64,000 nucleotides of DNA from Methanothrix sp. (GCF_030055635.1 NZ_JASFYM010000003.1:78113-142112); one strand, 5' to 3'. Positions 9,388 through 18,475 are shown, counted from the stretch's first letter. Numbers and translations: made by a program. Notes: generated by a model from the sequence alone, not told the origin.

Positions 9388-9777
9388 ATGCACGAACTTA
9401 CTGATGGATCTGTGGAGAAGCTCGCGAGGCTGATCGGTGATGAGGAGCGGGCGAGGCTCAAGATCCAGAGGCTCCGCTCTCTGGCAGACGTCATAGAGAG
9501 TGATGTGCAGGATGAGGTGAAGATCTTCAAGGCCCTCTCGGATCCGTGCAGGCTTGCGATACTCAAGCTCCTCCAGAATGGAGAGTTCTGCGTCTGCGAG
9601 ATAATGATAGCGCTGGACCGACCGCAATCGACGACATCCCATCACCTCTCCATACTGAAGGATGCCGGGCTCATAAAAGAGCGGAAGGTGGGGAAGTGGT
9701 CGAACTACCGCCTCGCGGATGGCGCAGTGATTGAGATCATGAACCAGGCGCGCCTGCTCTCCAGGCTACAGAAATGA
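9388..9777 (+). CDS. arsR: ArsR-family metalloid-responsive repressor
   Basis: Winged-helix repressor of 129 residues. An N-terminal helical extension (1-42) precedes the ArsR domain with FKALSDPCRLAILKLL (47-62). The metal-site helix contains CVC (Cys68, Cys70), equivalent to the ELCVCDL site of As(III)/Sb(III) sensors. The recognition helix is QSTTSHHLSILKDAGL. The ATG at 9388 is chosen because the upstream in-frame ATG (9307) would place the TATA box and repeats inside the coding region. It is followed within 4 nt by the exported rhodanese gene and then ACR3, which fits arsenite sensing. Confidence 0.88.
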   Translation: MHELTDGSVEKLARLIGDEERARLKIQRLRSLADVIESDVQDEVKIFKALSDPCRLAILKLLQNGEFCVCEIMIALDRPQSTTSHHLSILKDAGLIKERKVGKWSNYRLADGAVIEIMNQARLLSRLQK

Positions 9778-9781
9778 TAAG

Positions 9782-10798
9782 ATGATGAGGATGACGAGAA
9801 AGATCGTAATTGTTTTGATTGCGTCTGCAATGCTTTTGTCGCTACCATCAGCGCTCGCGGGCTGTGCATGCTCTGCCGGTGGCACGTGGGATCCATACGC
9901 GTTCCTGAACTACAACCCCACCCTGAGCATCAGCTCCACCGCTGATGGCAGGAGCGCTGGCGTGCAGGACGATTACAGAGCGGAGGATTTCCCGAATGGT
10001 GATATTCTCAGACCAATGCCATCGGTCTCCAGCTCGGATACGGTCCTGGCGATCACAGAGAAAGAGAACTCGAGCGACGGCGCTTACGTTAGGGGCGCTC
10101 TGATGCTGAGCCGTGGATCGCTGGTGAACCAGAACAACACCCTTAAGAGCCCGGAGGAGATCGCGAGCGCTCTTGGACGCGCTGGCGTGACCCCTTCAGA
10201 CAGAATTGTTGTATACGGTGATGATCCTGGAGACGCAGCTCTGGGATTCCTCGCCCTGAAGTATGTGGGCCAGAGGGATGTGAGCCTTCTGGATGGTGGT
10301 ATTGAGAGATGGAAATCAATGGGCCTTCCAGTGCAGAGCACTCCATCTGTGAGGGATGAGAGCGATTACACCCCCAACAAACAGGATCTAGTGGCAACAT
10401 ATGATTACATCATAAGCGGAGAGGCCCAGATAGTCGATGCGCGGCCCTTCAGGGACTTCGGCATCTCCAGGATACCCGGGGCGATACACATCGATTCTGA
10501 GAGGATCACAGATGGAGACAGAATTGTGGATAACGAGACCCTGAGTGGCTTATTCGCGCCTCTTCAGAGAGACCGGCCGGTTGTGGTGTACTCTGAGAAC
10601 CTGAATCAATCATCACTTGTGTGGTTCGCTCTCCAGCTCATGGGATACAACGCCAAGATCTACTCATGGAGCGACTGGGTCTCACACACCACATCGTTGA
10701 CACAAAACGCGCCCGGTGCGCTCGGTCGCAGCTCCACTGCCGTCACAGGATCGGAGGGCACGGGATCGGTTAGCAGGTACAGAAAGCTGGGACGGTGA
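9782..10798 (+). CDS. Exported tandem rhodanese-like protein without rhodanese cysteines
   Basis: A 338-residue protein with a signal sequence ending [10 protein letters not shown], where Cys28 could be a lipid anchor or a metal site with Cys30. Two rhodanese folds follow: residues about 75-185 ([10 protein letters not shown] ... [20 protein letters not shown] ... [16 protein letters not shown]) and about 205-320 ([21 protein letters not shown] ... [20 protein letters not shown]). At both active-site loops the usual CxxGxR cysteine is missing, so classical sulfur transfer is unlikely. Its position between arsR and acr3 suggests a role in metalloid handling (inference). A paralogue lies at 25277-26740. 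Confidence 0.82.
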   Translation: MMRMTRKIVIVLIASAMLLSLPSALAGCACSAGGTWDPYAFLNYNPTLSISSTADGRSAGVQDDYRAEDFPNGDILRPMPSVSSSDTVLAITEKENSSDGAYVRGALMLSRGSLVNQNNTLKSPEEIASALGRAGVTPSDRIVVYGDDPGDAALGFLALKYVGQRDVSLLDGGIERWKSMGLPVQSTPSVRDESDYTPNKQDLVATYDYIISGEAQIVDARPFRDFGISRIPGAIHIDSERITDGDRIVDNETLSGLFAPLQRDRPVVVYSENLNQSSLVWFALQLMGYNAKIYSWSDWVSHTTSLTQNAPGALGRSSTAVTGSEGTGSVSRYRKLGR

Positions 10799-10802
10799 TG
10801 AA

Positions 10803-11849
10803 ATGGCTACAAAGCTATCGCTTCTCTCGAGATTTCTCACGCTGTGGATATTCCTGGCGATGGTGCTGGGCATCGCGATAGGGAACTTCGCACCGCAGAT
10901 CACGGAGCAGATACTGAAGCTCTCGATCGGAACGACATCGATACCGATAGCGATAGGTCTCATACTCATGATGTATCCGCCTCTTGCGAAGGTGAGGTAC
11001 GAGGAGATGGGCCGGGTCTTCCGGGAGGTGAGGCTGCTCGGCTTTTCCCTTATCCAGAACTGGATTGTTGGTCCCATCGTGATGTTTGTGCTTGCGATCA
11101 TCTTTCTGCGCGATTACCCGGGGTACATGATCGGAGTCATCCTGGTGGGTCTGGCACGATGCATTGCCATGGTCATTGTATGGAATGAGCTGGCCGAAGG
11201 CGATCGGGAGCTGGCAGTTGGCCTGGTGGCCTTCAACGCGGTCTTTCAGATTCTCTTCTACGCGGTCTACATCTGGCTCTTCATCACTGTGGGGCTGAAC
11301 TGGCTCGGCCTGGTCAGCGGCCTCAACGTGAGCATCTCCATGGCAGAGGCAGCAAAGACTGTTTTCATCTACCTCGGCATACCATTTCTGGGCGGCGTCA
11401 TCACCCGCTTCTCTCTGATCCCGCGAAAGGGCAGGGACTGGTACGAGAATGTGTTAATGCCGAAGATCAGCCCTGTCACGCTTGTTGCACTGCTCTTCAC
11501 AATTGTGGTGATGTTCTCTTTGAAGGGTGAGTACATCGTGCGTCTGCCCATGGATGTGGTGCGTGTTGCAATACCGCTGACCTGCTACTTCTTCATCATG
11601 TGGTTCATGACATTTTTCGTGGTGCACCGGATCGGCAGCGACTACGCCAAAGCAACAGCGGTTTCATTCACAGCGGCCAGCAACGACTTCGAGCTGGCAA
11701 TCGCCGTGGCAGTGGCGATCTTCGGGATCGGCTCAGATCAGGCATTTGCCACAGTCATCGGTCCCCTCATTGAGGTGCCTGTGCTCATCTCTCTGGTCAA
11801 CGTCGCGCTGCGCCTCAGGGATCGTTACTATCCGGAAAGGATAAGGTGA
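10803..11849 (+). CDS. acr3: ACR3-family arsenite efflux permease
   Basis: Ten-helix membrane carrier that exports arsenite using the proton motive force. The 348-residue product starts [15 protein letters not shown]. It contains the family-defining [16 protein letters not shown], with the essential Cys at residue 120, and the [19 protein letters not shown] segment near residue 285. The ATG at 10803 is preceded by GGTGAT and lies 4 nt after the stop of the rhodanese gene; an upstream in-frame GTG-type extension would overlap that gene and break the family N-terminus. The operon position with arsR supports arsenite rather than another anion. Confidence 0.93.
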   Translation: MATKLSLLSRFLTLWIFLAMVLGIAIGNFAPQITEQILKLSIGTTSIPIAIGLILMMYPPLAKVRYEEMGRVFREVRLLGFSLIQNWIVGPIVMFVLAIIFLRDYPGYMIGVILVGLARCIAMVIVWNELAEGDRELAVGLVAFNAVFQILFYAVYIWLFITVGLNWLGLVSGLNVSISMAEAAKTVFIYLGIPFLGGVITRFSLIPRKGRDWYENVLMPKISPVTLVALLFTIVVMFSLKGEYIVRLPMDVVRVAIPLTCYFFIMWFMTFFVVHRIGSDYAKATAVSFTAASNDFELAIAVAVAIFGIGSDQAFATVIGPLIEVPVLISLVNVALRLRDRYYPERIR

Positions 11850-11853
11850 GATT

Positions 11854-12642
11854 ATGGCAGGACATGCTGAGGTAAAGCTCGTGAGCAACGCCATGGCGAA
11901 CACGACCAGGCGGAAGATAATGAATCTGCTTCTTGAGAAGAGCCTCTCAAAGGAGGACATAGGAAGGGCTGTGGGCCAGAGCATGCTGGACTACCACCTT
12001 CAGATACTGCAGCAGGCAGGGCTCATCAAGATTGATAACGATATGGTGGACCTCACGGATTTTGGGAGGAACTTTCTGGAGTCGAAGGGGGAAAAGAGCG
12101 AGAGGATTGAGATCAGAGATGCAAAGAAGGTTGAGGTGGTCGAGGTCAAGCAGCTTCTCCCATGCATAGCGGATACAACGAAGTTCCGGATCATAGCGCG
12201 CATGGATCCGCCGCTGGGAGGCGCCCTGAAGGCGCTGGAGCCGCTCTTTCCCAGGGGAAGGTACTCTGATAGGATCGGCGCTCTGATCATACAGAAGGGC
12301 ACCGTGCTCATAACGATCTACAGCACCGGAAATGTGACGATGACCATGATACGGGATGAAACACACGCGAGAGAGCTTCTTGAGGAGTTGAGGAAGACCA
12401 TAAACGATGCCATAGAGAGAGGAGTCACCCCCGCGCCCAAGGAGAAGGTTCGTGTGGATCCTATGGAGGTCTACAGGTATCTGCCGGGAACGAACTGCAG
12501 GGAGTGCGGCGAGCAGAGCTGCTACTCCTTTGCCATCAGGCTGGTCAGCGGGGAGGTCTCCCTGGAGATGTGCAGACCCCTCCAGGAGGAGAAGTACGCG
12601 ACAAGGCTCGAGCACCTGAGATCGCTTCTCGCGTATCTGTAA
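11854..12642 (+). CDS. Winged-helix protein with C-terminal 4Fe-4S domain
   Basis: A 262-residue protein with an ArsR-like winged helix (about 8-75: NTTRRKIMNLLLEKSLSKEDI). A central unassigned domain (about 95-185) follows. The C-terminal Fe-S domain has GTNCRECGEQSCYSFA and a fourth Cys in LEMCRPLQEEKY (Cys215, 218, 223, 240), the CxxCx4Cx16C pattern of the four-cysteine FeS domain seen in corrinoid proteins and redox regulators. It follows acr3 by 4 nt with GGTGAG as ribosome site. It could be a redox- or metalloid-responsive regulator of this operon (inference); a reductase role is not excluded. Confidence 0.82.
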   Translation: MAGHAEVKLVSNAMANTTRRKIMNLLLEKSLSKEDIGRAVGQSMLDYHLQILQQAGLIKIDNDMVDLTDFGRNFLESKGEKSERIEIRDAKKVEVVEVKQLLPCIADTTKFRIIARMDPPLGGALKALEPLFPRGRYSDRIGALIIQKGTVLITIYSTGNVTMTMIRDETHARELLEELRKTINDAIERGVTPAPKEKVRVDPMEVYRYLPGTNCRECGEQSCYSFAIRLVSGEVSLEMCRPLQEEKYATRLEHLRSLLAYL

Positions 12643-12685
12643 GCTGTCTGTTCCCGAGGATGGTAGTATCCTCTGGTGAGTTCAT

Positions 12686-13051
12686 ATGAAGACGCTGACA
12701 ATAGTGCTCACAGACGGGCCATACATCAATCAGAACGCCGAGATCGCATACAGGATAGCGAGAGCAGCTCTCAGAAATTGCAGGGTTAACATATTCCTCT
12801 ATCTCGATGCAGTTCACATACCGAAGAGGGGGCAGAGGCCGGTGCAGTTCATGAATATCGGGAGCCTCTTTCAGGAGCTAGCATCGATGGGTGCGACCAT
12901 AAGAGCGTGCCCAAGATGCGCATCCTCGCGTGGATATGCATCGGAGAACGGAGTGTGTCAGGAGTACATCGAGGGAGTGCGCATAACAAGCCTCTACGAT
13001 CTTGAGCGCATGATCAGGGAGAGCGATAGGGTGATATCGCTCTCGGGATGA
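12686..13051 (+). CDS. tusD: DsrE/TusD-like sulfur relay protein
   Basis: A 121-residue DsrE-fold protein, MKTLTIVLTDGPYINQ, with the conserved persulfide cysteine in RACPRCASSRGY (Cys78, with Cys75). In bacteria TusD/DsrE accepts sulfur from TusA and works in a hexamer with the C and B subunits. The next two genes encode exactly those partners. A GGTGAG site precedes the ATG. The substrate pathway in this archaeon (tRNA thiolation or other sulfur trafficking) is not shown by the sequence. Confidence 0.85.
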   Translation: MKTLTIVLTDGPYINQNAEIAYRIARAALRNCRVNIFLYLDAVHIPKRGQRPVQFMNIGSLFQELASMGATIRACPRCASSRGYASENGVCQEYIEGVRITSLYDLERMIRESDRVISLSG

Positions 13052-13055
13052 GGAT

Positions 13056-13379
13056 ATGGGTCCGGTGGTATTTCTCGTCGATTCATCCCCATATGGATAT
13101 GAGCGGGCGTTTGGAGCGCTGAATGCAGCTGCTGTCTGCCTCCCGATAGGATCTGCAGTTGCGCTTTACGCAGATGGCGTCTATCTGGCGCTTGCAGATC
13201 AGCGCGGGCACCTGGCGGAGCTGCTGTATGCCTACCCGGAGATCGATATCTTCGCGCATGAGCCATCGATGGCCGAGCGCGGCCTCCTCTCATGCGATCT
13301 CTCAGATCGGGTCGAGATGCTTGACGATCTCGAGTTCGTGGAGCGCATCAAAGGCTTCAGGGCGATGGTGGTTATATGA
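13056..13379 (+). CDS. tusC: DsrF/TusC-like sulfur relay subunit
   Basis: A 107-residue DsrE-superfamily protein starting MGPVVFLVDSSPYGYERAFGAL, with the family's P-Y-G and L-Y-A-D-G-V-Y segments. It has no conserved catalytic cysteine in the usual DsrE position, as expected for the structural C subunit. It follows tusD by 4 nt and overlaps tusB by 4 nt. Confidence 0.83.
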   Translation: MGPVVFLVDSSPYGYERAFGALNAAAVCLPIGSAVALYADGVYLALADQRGHLAELLYAYPEIDIFAHEPSMAERGLLSCDLSDRVEMLDDLEFVERIKGFRAMVVI

Positions 13380-13648
13380 GCCATGTCTTCATACTGACAA
13401 AGCCCCCGGGAAGCCCCAGGGCAGAACTCTGCCTCAAGATGCTCAGCGGCAGCTTCAGGCTGTACCTCATCGGAGATGGTGTTTACAATATACTCACAGG
13501 GCGGCTCGACGGAGTCGCAGGAGATGTTTTTGCATTCGCCCAGGATCTGAGGGAGAGGGGTGTTTCATCCGCGGGCATAAATGAGCTTGACGATTACGGT
13601 ATTATGGTGGATGATATCATGAACGCAGATGGCGTCTTTGCATTTTGA
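13376..13648 (+). CDS. tusB: DsrH/TusB-like sulfur relay subunit
   Basis: A 90-residue protein, MSHVFILTKPPGSPRAELCL, with the LYLIGDGVYN signature of DsrH/TusB. Its ATG overlaps the tusC stop (ATGA). With the two upstream genes it forms the full TusBCD/DsrEFH set. No tusA or tusE homologue is seen next to it. Confidence 0.83.
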   Translation: MSHVFILTKPPGSPRAELCLKMLSGSFRLYLIGDGVYNILTGRLDGVAGDVFAFAQDLRERGVSSAGINELDDYGIMVDDIMNADGVFAF

Positions 13649-14050
13649 TTGTTCTCTTGGATTAACGCCTTCCAGCGTGCGATCGGCTTAATGGAGAAAA
13701 GATTATCACCGATGCTAATGCACTTCCTGCTGATGAGGATGGAGCTGGATGTGAACGAGGTGAGGGCCCTCTTCGAGAGATGCTCTCACCAGGACGATGT
13801 TCTTGAGGGTCTCTACAGAATGGTGCTCCCCGAGTGGGATAGAATAGAGTACGTCGTCGAGGGCAGACCGCATATAGGCGAGGCTGGCTGGGACACGATA
13901 TTCTCCCTGTTCCAGGCGTTCGACGAGAGGCACCACGGAGAGTTCGTGTTTCCAGGCTACATGTGGCTGAGCCTCGGGTTCCAGAAGGATTTGAGCCTCA
14001 GCTCATGGGAGGTTGACACATCCGAGGTCAGGTATATCCTCAAGAGGTGA
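13649..14050 (+). CDS. Unrecognised protein linked to the tusDCB cluster
   Basis: I do not recognise this protein. The longest reading is 133 residues from a TTG directly after the tusB stop; the ATG at 13691 (MEKRLSPMLMHFLLM, 119 residues) is the better start. It is soluble, rich in acidic and aromatic residues, with no cysteine cluster (a single Cys in FERCSHQDD) and no membrane segment. It has no promoter of its own that I can see, so it is probably cotranscribed with the sulfur relay genes. It ends 10 nt before the 3' end of the opposing tRNA-Thr gene. Confidence 0.65.
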   Translation: MFSWINAFQRAIGLMEKRLSPMLMHFLLMRMELDVNEVRALFERCSHQDDVLEGLYRMVLPEWDRIEYVVEGRPHIGEAGWDTIFSLFQAFDERHHGEFVFPGYMWLSLGFQKDLSLSSWEVDTSEVRYILKR

Positions 14051-14060
14051 TCGCTGCCAG

Positions 14061-14135
14061 AGCCTCGGGCGGGATTCGAACCCGCGGCCTCGTCCTTACC
14101 AAGGACGCGCAATGACCGAGCTTTGCTACCGAGGC
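14061..14135 (-). tRNA. tRNA-Thr (GGT)
   Basis: On the minus strand, acceptor GCCTCGG (from 14135) pairs with CCGAGGC and the discriminator is T at 14061. The anticodon stem CGTCC/GGACG holds loop TTGGTAA, anticodon GGT. The D stem is GCAA/TTGC and the T arm GCGGG-TTCGAAT-CCCGC. CCA is not encoded. A TATA-like element (ACTACTAAAG) lies about 30 nt upstream near 14163-14174. Confidence 0.95.
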
Positions 14136-14387
14136 GCTATCCGCTCGAGTACCTCTGCGCTTTAGTAGTTTTCGGTCAGGCTCAGATGCTCCCGGCCCGA
14201 AAGGGTTGCTCCTGTCTCATACAGCCCCAGGATCCCATGGCGGTGTGCACTGTTCCCATGAAATGATCGCATGCGCGAGCCATGAAGGCGCTTGCCTGCG
14301 CAAACGCAAGCAAAACGGGATGTTGTTGATTCGATGGTGTGCCGACCAAGCGATGCATGCAGACAAAAAAGAGACGCTTCCCGGACC

Positions 14388-15131
14388 TCACGCCGGGGTT
14401 GATACGTTGAGGGGCACTGTCACGTTCTCGGTCAAGTTCGTGGCGACGGCGGTCTCATTGACCTGCGGTACAACCACAGGCACCCTGACAACAGGGAAGT
14501 CTATGGTCTTGTCGGAGTCGAGCGTGACATTCACCGGAGCAACCGGCTTGTACTCAGGCGGTACGAGCAGGCTCAGCACGTAATCGCCTGCGCTCAGGTT
14601 CGCAAAGACGTATGTGCCATCCGCTGCGGTTGTGGTTGTCACACCGCTCAGATCCAGCGTCCATCCTGCGAGGCCTGTCTCGTTCTCGTCCCTGGCAGCG
14701 TTTTCATTCGCATCCTCATAGACAACTCCAGAGATCGTGTAGGTCACAGGCACCACTGGGGTTACATTCTGCTCAGCTGTGGCATTGGGCTCGACAGCTG
14801 GCACCTCTGAAGGTGTCTCCTGGGGTTTGACCGCAGCAGGTTCCTCTCCAAGCTTGAACGTGTACTGATATGGCTTTCCTGTTGCAATCGAGAAGCTCTT
14901 CGGCTTCTGAGAGCTGAACGAGAAGCGTGCCTCCTTCTTCACAACGACCAGCTCGTTCGTGAGGTTGTGAGCGGGGGTTCCTGTGGATATGGAGAACGGT
15001 GGCCTGGACTCCGCCTTGTTAGAGAACGGGTACGGGCTTTTATCATCCTTTATTGTGTATCCCATGGCAGAGGTCATGGCAAATGCCGCCACCGCCAGGA
15101 TCACAGAGATCACCAAAATGCTCTTCTTCAA
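14388..15131 (-). CDS. Secreted or anchored protein with an SdrD-B/CarbopepD-like beta domain
   Basis: A 247-residue exported protein. The signal peptide (MKKSILVISVILAVAAFAMTSAMG) is followed by a low-complexity region with two similar segments (PPFSISTGTP and KSFSIATGKP, about 45-90). A Pro/Glu/Asn linker precedes a beta-sandwich repeat (about 128-215: VYEDANENAARDENETGLAGWTL) of the kind that binds calcium in surface proteins. There are several N-glycosylation sequons (NLT, NVT). The TTG start has a very strong GGAGGAGG ribosome site; the leader from the TATA box at 15233-15243 is about 80 nt. Function unknown; a surface role is inference. Confidence 0.78.
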   Translation of the reverse strand: MKKSILVISVILAVAAFAMTSAMGYTIKDDKSPYPFSNKAESRPPFSISTGTPAHNLTNELVVVKKEARFSFSSQKPKSFSIATGKPYQYTFKLGEEPAAVKPQETPSEVPAVEPNATAEQNVTPVVPVTYTISGVVYEDANENAARDENETGLAGWTLDLSGVTTTTAADGTYVFANLSAGDYVLSLLVPPEYKPVAPVNVTLDSDKTIDFPVVRVPVVVPQVNETAVATNLTENVTVPLNVSTPA

Positions 15132-15232
15132 TTTATCCTCCTCCTATCTGTGTATCGATTATCCGCTTTTGCGTGACCGTTACCAAACATTCTCCCTTTC
15201 GAGAAGAACTCGGCTCTACAGTCGTTATTCTT

Positions 15233-15243
15233 CGTATATATAG
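15233..15243 (-). promoter_or_regulatory. TATA box for the secreted protein gene
   Basis: CTATATATACG on the minus strand. Predicted initiation near 15212 gives a leader of about 80 nt, long for an archaeon. Confidence 0.55.
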
Positions 15244-15247
15244 ACTT

Positions 15248-16111
15248 TCATCGCAAAATACGCTGCTTACGGGCCTCTGTAAGATGAGATCCATCGCATG
15301 AAGCGTCGCTCCCGAAACCCTCCCTGCAGGAGCCGAAGCTGATTTTATGCTCATGACATACCTCCCTAATGCGTGAGAGTATGGCATGTCTGATCTCGGC
15401 TGGCAGGTAGCGGTAGCCACCAACACGCTCTCCCTGCTCGAAGTACACCGGCCTCAGATCCTCCATGACCTCCGGGAACGCAAAATACAGGCGGCGCCAG
15501 CTATCCTGTCTGGCCTTGTAGGTGGATGAGATGACATAGGATGCGCCTGCATCTGCGACGCTCTCCACAAGCTCATCGATCTCGGAGTCGTTTATCCCGG
15601 GTATTATCGGATCTATCCTCGCCGCCACCGGAACGCCGCTATCTGCGAGCATCCTGATGGCTCTGAGCCTCAGGCTGCTCGGCGGAGCTCCGGGCTCGAG
15701 CCTGGAATCCAGGCGCAGTGATGTGAGCGTTATGGAGACCGCAGCCCTCATCTCCGAGAGGAGATCCACATCTCTCAGAACGATATCGGATTTTGTGACG
15801 ATCTGGAGCCGCAACCCCCTTCTCTTTATCGCTGAGATGCAATACCTGGTGATGCCGAGCTCGCGCTCCATTGGAGGATAGGGGTCAGAGCTGTTGGAGA
15901 GCGATATGAGCTCGTTCCCTTGAAGCCTGGAGATCTCAGAGCTCAGACGATTGATTCCGCCCTTTGGCCTGCAATCGCTGAAGCGTCTTATGTATGAGGA
16001 TGCATAGCAGTACAGACAGCCATGCGTGCATCCTGTGTACGGGTTGAGGCTCAGCTTCGCCGGGCATGTGCACAGCCTGCTGCGCCAGGGATCGAATGGC
16101 CTGAGGAGCAT
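15248..16111 (-). CDS. Radical SAM protein of the SplB (spore photoproduct lyase-like) family
   Basis: A 287-residue radical SAM enzyme with the cluster motif CTHGCLYCY (Cys28, 32, 35). SNSSDPYPPMERELGITR and ITKSD-type segments, and RIDPIIPGIND near residue 195, are typical of SplB-like proteins in archaea. Archaeal members lack a proven DNA-repair role, so the substrate is open. The ATG at 16111 is chosen; the longer reading from 16228 would overlap the upstream NHL gene. It follows that gene by 23 nt on the same strand. Confidence 0.85.
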   Translation of the reverse strand: MLLRPFDPWRSRLCTCPAKLSLNPYTGCTHGCLYCYASSYIRRFSDCRPKGGINRLSSEISRLQGNELISLSNSSDPYPPMERELGITRYCISAIKRRGLRLQIVTKSDIVLRDVDLLSEMRAAVSITLTSLRLDSRLEPGAPPSSLRLRAIRMLADSGVPVAARIDPIIPGINDSEIDELVESVADAGASYVISSTYKARQDSWRRLYFAFPEVMEDLRPVYFEQGERVGGYRYLPAEIRHAILSRIREVCHEHKISFGSCREGFGSDASCDGSHLTEARKQRILR

Positions 16112-16134
16112 TATTAGACCTACGGGGCTTGGAT

Positions 16135-17571
16135 TTATTTCTTCATATTGATTCTCATCGTTGAGACATCCCCTGACCTCAGATCGTATACCCTCACGGC
16201 GTGATTGTTGGTATCTGCTATGAAGCACGAATCCCCCAGAAAGGTGATTCCGGAAGGCTCGTAAAACGCTGCCATATCACCAGGACCGTCTGCGAACCCG
16301 GGCCTCCCCGTTCCGGCGATGGTGTGAATGGATCTGCTCGAGAGATCCGCTTTCTTGATCCTGTGGTTGTATGTGTCCGCAATGTAAATGGATCCATCTC
16401 TGTAAATGAGACCGAGAGGATGCTGAAGCCTGGCTCTCTCGAAAGCACCATCTATATCCCCAAAGTAAAACAGATCCCTGCCGATGAGCGTTCTCACCCC
16501 TCCATCTATCACCCTGAGGGAAGAAGACTCGCTGTCGACGAAGTATATCCTATTTCCGTCGGTCGTCAGTCCGGAGGGCTGCGCCAGACGCGCCATCTCC
16601 AGAGGGCCATCCATGAGCTCTTCGGCTCCGGATCCTGCGTAGGGCTCTACCATTCCATCGAGATCCATCCTCCATATCTGATGGAATCCGGCCATCGCGA
16701 TGTAGAGATGATCCCCGAGAAAAACCAGATCCCACGGCGAGCTCAGGGATACCTCAGCGCCTCTCCCACCAAAGCCGGGACGCCCCGACCGGCCAGTGCC
16801 TGCCACTCTCATCAGAGTTCTCCTTCCCAGATCAGCCACCCGGATCATGTGATTCTCGGTGTCTGCTATGTAAACCATATCCCCGGCAATCGCGATTCCC
16901 TGTGGCCTGAAGAGCTGCGCATATCCAAATTCACCATCATCGTGCCCCTCCTCTCCTGAGCCGATAACGTCCACCAGATCCCCATCCTGAGATACAATCA
17001 GCACCCTGTTGTTGTTTGAATCCGCAATGAAGATGTTATCTCCATCCGATGCCACCTTTCCGGGGAATGAGAGGATCCCCGACACTTTCTTCTGCGTCAT
17101 ACCGGCCATCATCCTCTCGCGATGGAGGCTTCCACGTTTCTCGTACTCCGGAATTAGCTGCTCCATTATGGGCACGAGGATCGAGAATATGCCCTCCCCA
17201 GAGGTCCTCCCGAGAATCTCTCCGTCTGGCGCTATCAGTACAAACGAAGGCCATGCTTTTATGCCGTATGTGCGCCACATGATTTGACCGCTGTCAACAA
17301 CAACCGGGTGCTTTATTCCATACCGCATTACCGCCTTCTCAATGTTCTCCACTCTCATCTCGTTCTCGAACTTGGCGCTGTGAACTCCTATCACAACCAG
17401 CTCAGGGTATCTCTCCTCAAGCATCTTCAGCTCAGGAATGACATGCATGCAGTTTATGCAGCAGTATGTCCAGAAGTCAAGCAGAACGAATCTGCCGCGG
17501 AGGTCCCTCATCGTGTACCTCCGGTCGGTGTTGAGCCATACAAGATCCTCGGGAAACTCAGGGGCTATCAT
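16135..17571 (-). CDS. Thioredoxin-fold plus NHL beta-propeller protein (NHLRC2-like)
   Basis: A 478-residue protein. The N-terminal thioredoxin/TlpA-like domain has the motif TYCCINC (CxxC Cys38-Cys41) and WPSFVLIAPDGEILGRTSGE. A six-bladed NHL propeller (about 165-475) has repeats such as IFIADSNNNRVLIV, VYIADTENHMIRVAD and IYIADTYNHRIKKAD. The architecture matches NHLRC2-type proteins, whose function is uncertain; no signal peptide is visible, so it is probably cytoplasmic. The ATG at 17571 (MIAPEFPEDLVWLNT) matches the family beginning. A GTG at 17661 would place the TATA-like TTTTTATC inside the reading frame. Confidence 0.85.
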   Translation of the reverse strand: MIAPEFPEDLVWLNTDRRYTMRDLRGRFVLLDFWTYCCINCMHVIPELKMLEERYPELVVIGVHSAKFENEMRVENIEKAVMRYGIKHPVVVDSGQIMWRTYGIKAWPSFVLIAPDGEILGRTSGEGIFSILVPIMEQLIPEYEKRGSLHRERMMAGMTQKKVSGILSFPGKVASDGDNIFIADSNNNRVLIVSQDGDLVDVIGSGEEGHDDGEFGYAQLFRPQGIAIAGDMVYIADTENHMIRVADLGRRTLMRVAGTGRSGRPGFGGRGAEVSLSSPWDLVFLGDHLYIAMAGFHQIWRMDLDGMVEPYAGSGAEELMDGPLEMARLAQPSGLTTDGNRIYFVDSESSSLRVIDGGVRTLIGRDLFYFGDIDGAFERARLQHPLGLIYRDGSIYIADTYNHRIKKADLSSRSIHTIAGTGRPGFADGPGDMAAFYEPSGITFLGDSCFIADTNNHAVRVYDLRSGDVSTMRINMKK

Positions 17572-17803
17572 GGGAACCGCTCTGAATTGGATGCAGATCA
17601 CTCTTGTGGTCGCGGGAGATCTTGCCGCGGTCTGATAAACCCGGATCATGGATAAAAACACTCACTGCGCAGGGCAATTCATGTGGATGAAACGGCTCTG
17701 AATCCGGTGCTGTTTAGTAGCACACTGGATATCCCGATGAGCTGAATATCATGAAATGTGCTCAGCCGCTCGATAAAAGAAACACTCTTTGGTGTTCGGC
17801 TCG

Positions 17804-18475
17804 ATGAAAATGAGATACAGGAAACTCCATTCATGGGACGTGAAGCCGGATGAGGCTGTGAGGATACAGGAGATGCTGTCCGGCAGCGTGAGAATTCAGA
17901 GGGTCGATCGCGTGGAAACCGTGGCAGGGGCAGATGTCTCCTTCTCGGGATCGAGGGCATATGCGGCAGCAGTTCTTCTCGATTACCAAGATATGCGCAT
18001 CCTGGATGCATCTTTCGCGGAGATGGATGTGAGCTACCCCTACATCCCGGGGCTGCTGACGTTTCGCGAGGGACCTGTCATACTCAGGGCTCTTGAGGGG
18101 ATCGACAACGCTGACATCCTGCTCTTCGATGGGCAGGGTATCGCGCATCCGCGCAGATTTGGAGAGGCGAGCCATCTGGGGTTGCTCCTCGATCGTCCCT
18201 CTGTGGGGTGTGCAAAGTCGAAGCTCTGCGGGGAGTTCTCCGAGCCCGGGAAGGAGAGGGGATCATTCTCCCTGCTTGTCGATCACGGAGAGATCGTCGG
18301 CGCTGTCCTCCGCACCAGAACGAATGTCAGGCCTGTGTTTGTATCTCCAGGCCACATGTCAGACCTGAGCTCCGCGATCGAGATAGCGCTGAACTGCGCT
18401 AGATCTCATCGAATACCGGAGCCCCTGAGAATCGCACACATCCTCTCACTGAAAAGGGCAGGATCAAAGCGATGA
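17804..18475 (+). CDS. nfi: Endonuclease V (deoxyinosine 3' endonuclease)
   Basis: DNA repair nuclease that cuts the second phosphodiester bond 3' of deoxyinosine. The 223-residue product has all family motifs: GADVSFS (Asp44), YIPGLLTFREGP (Glu89) and DGQGIAHPRRFGEASHLG (Asp109). These correspond closely to the catalytic Asp35, Glu89 and Asp110 of the E. coli enzyme. The ATG at 17804 is preferred; the in-frame TTG at 17789 is close to the predicted transcription start from the TATA-like CGATAAAAG at 17769-17777. It is monocistronic and convergent with the symporter. Confidence 0.95.
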   Translation: MKMRYRKLHSWDVKPDEAVRIQEMLSGSVRIQRVDRVETVAGADVSFSGSRAYAAAVLLDYQDMRILDASFAEMDVSYPYIPGLLTFREGPVILRALEGIDNADILLFDGQGIAHPRRFGEASHLGLLLDRPSVGCAKSKLCGEFSEPGKERGSFSLLVDHGEIVGAVLRTRTNVRPVFVSPGHMSDLSSAIEIALNCARSHRIPEPLRIAHILSLKRAGSKR

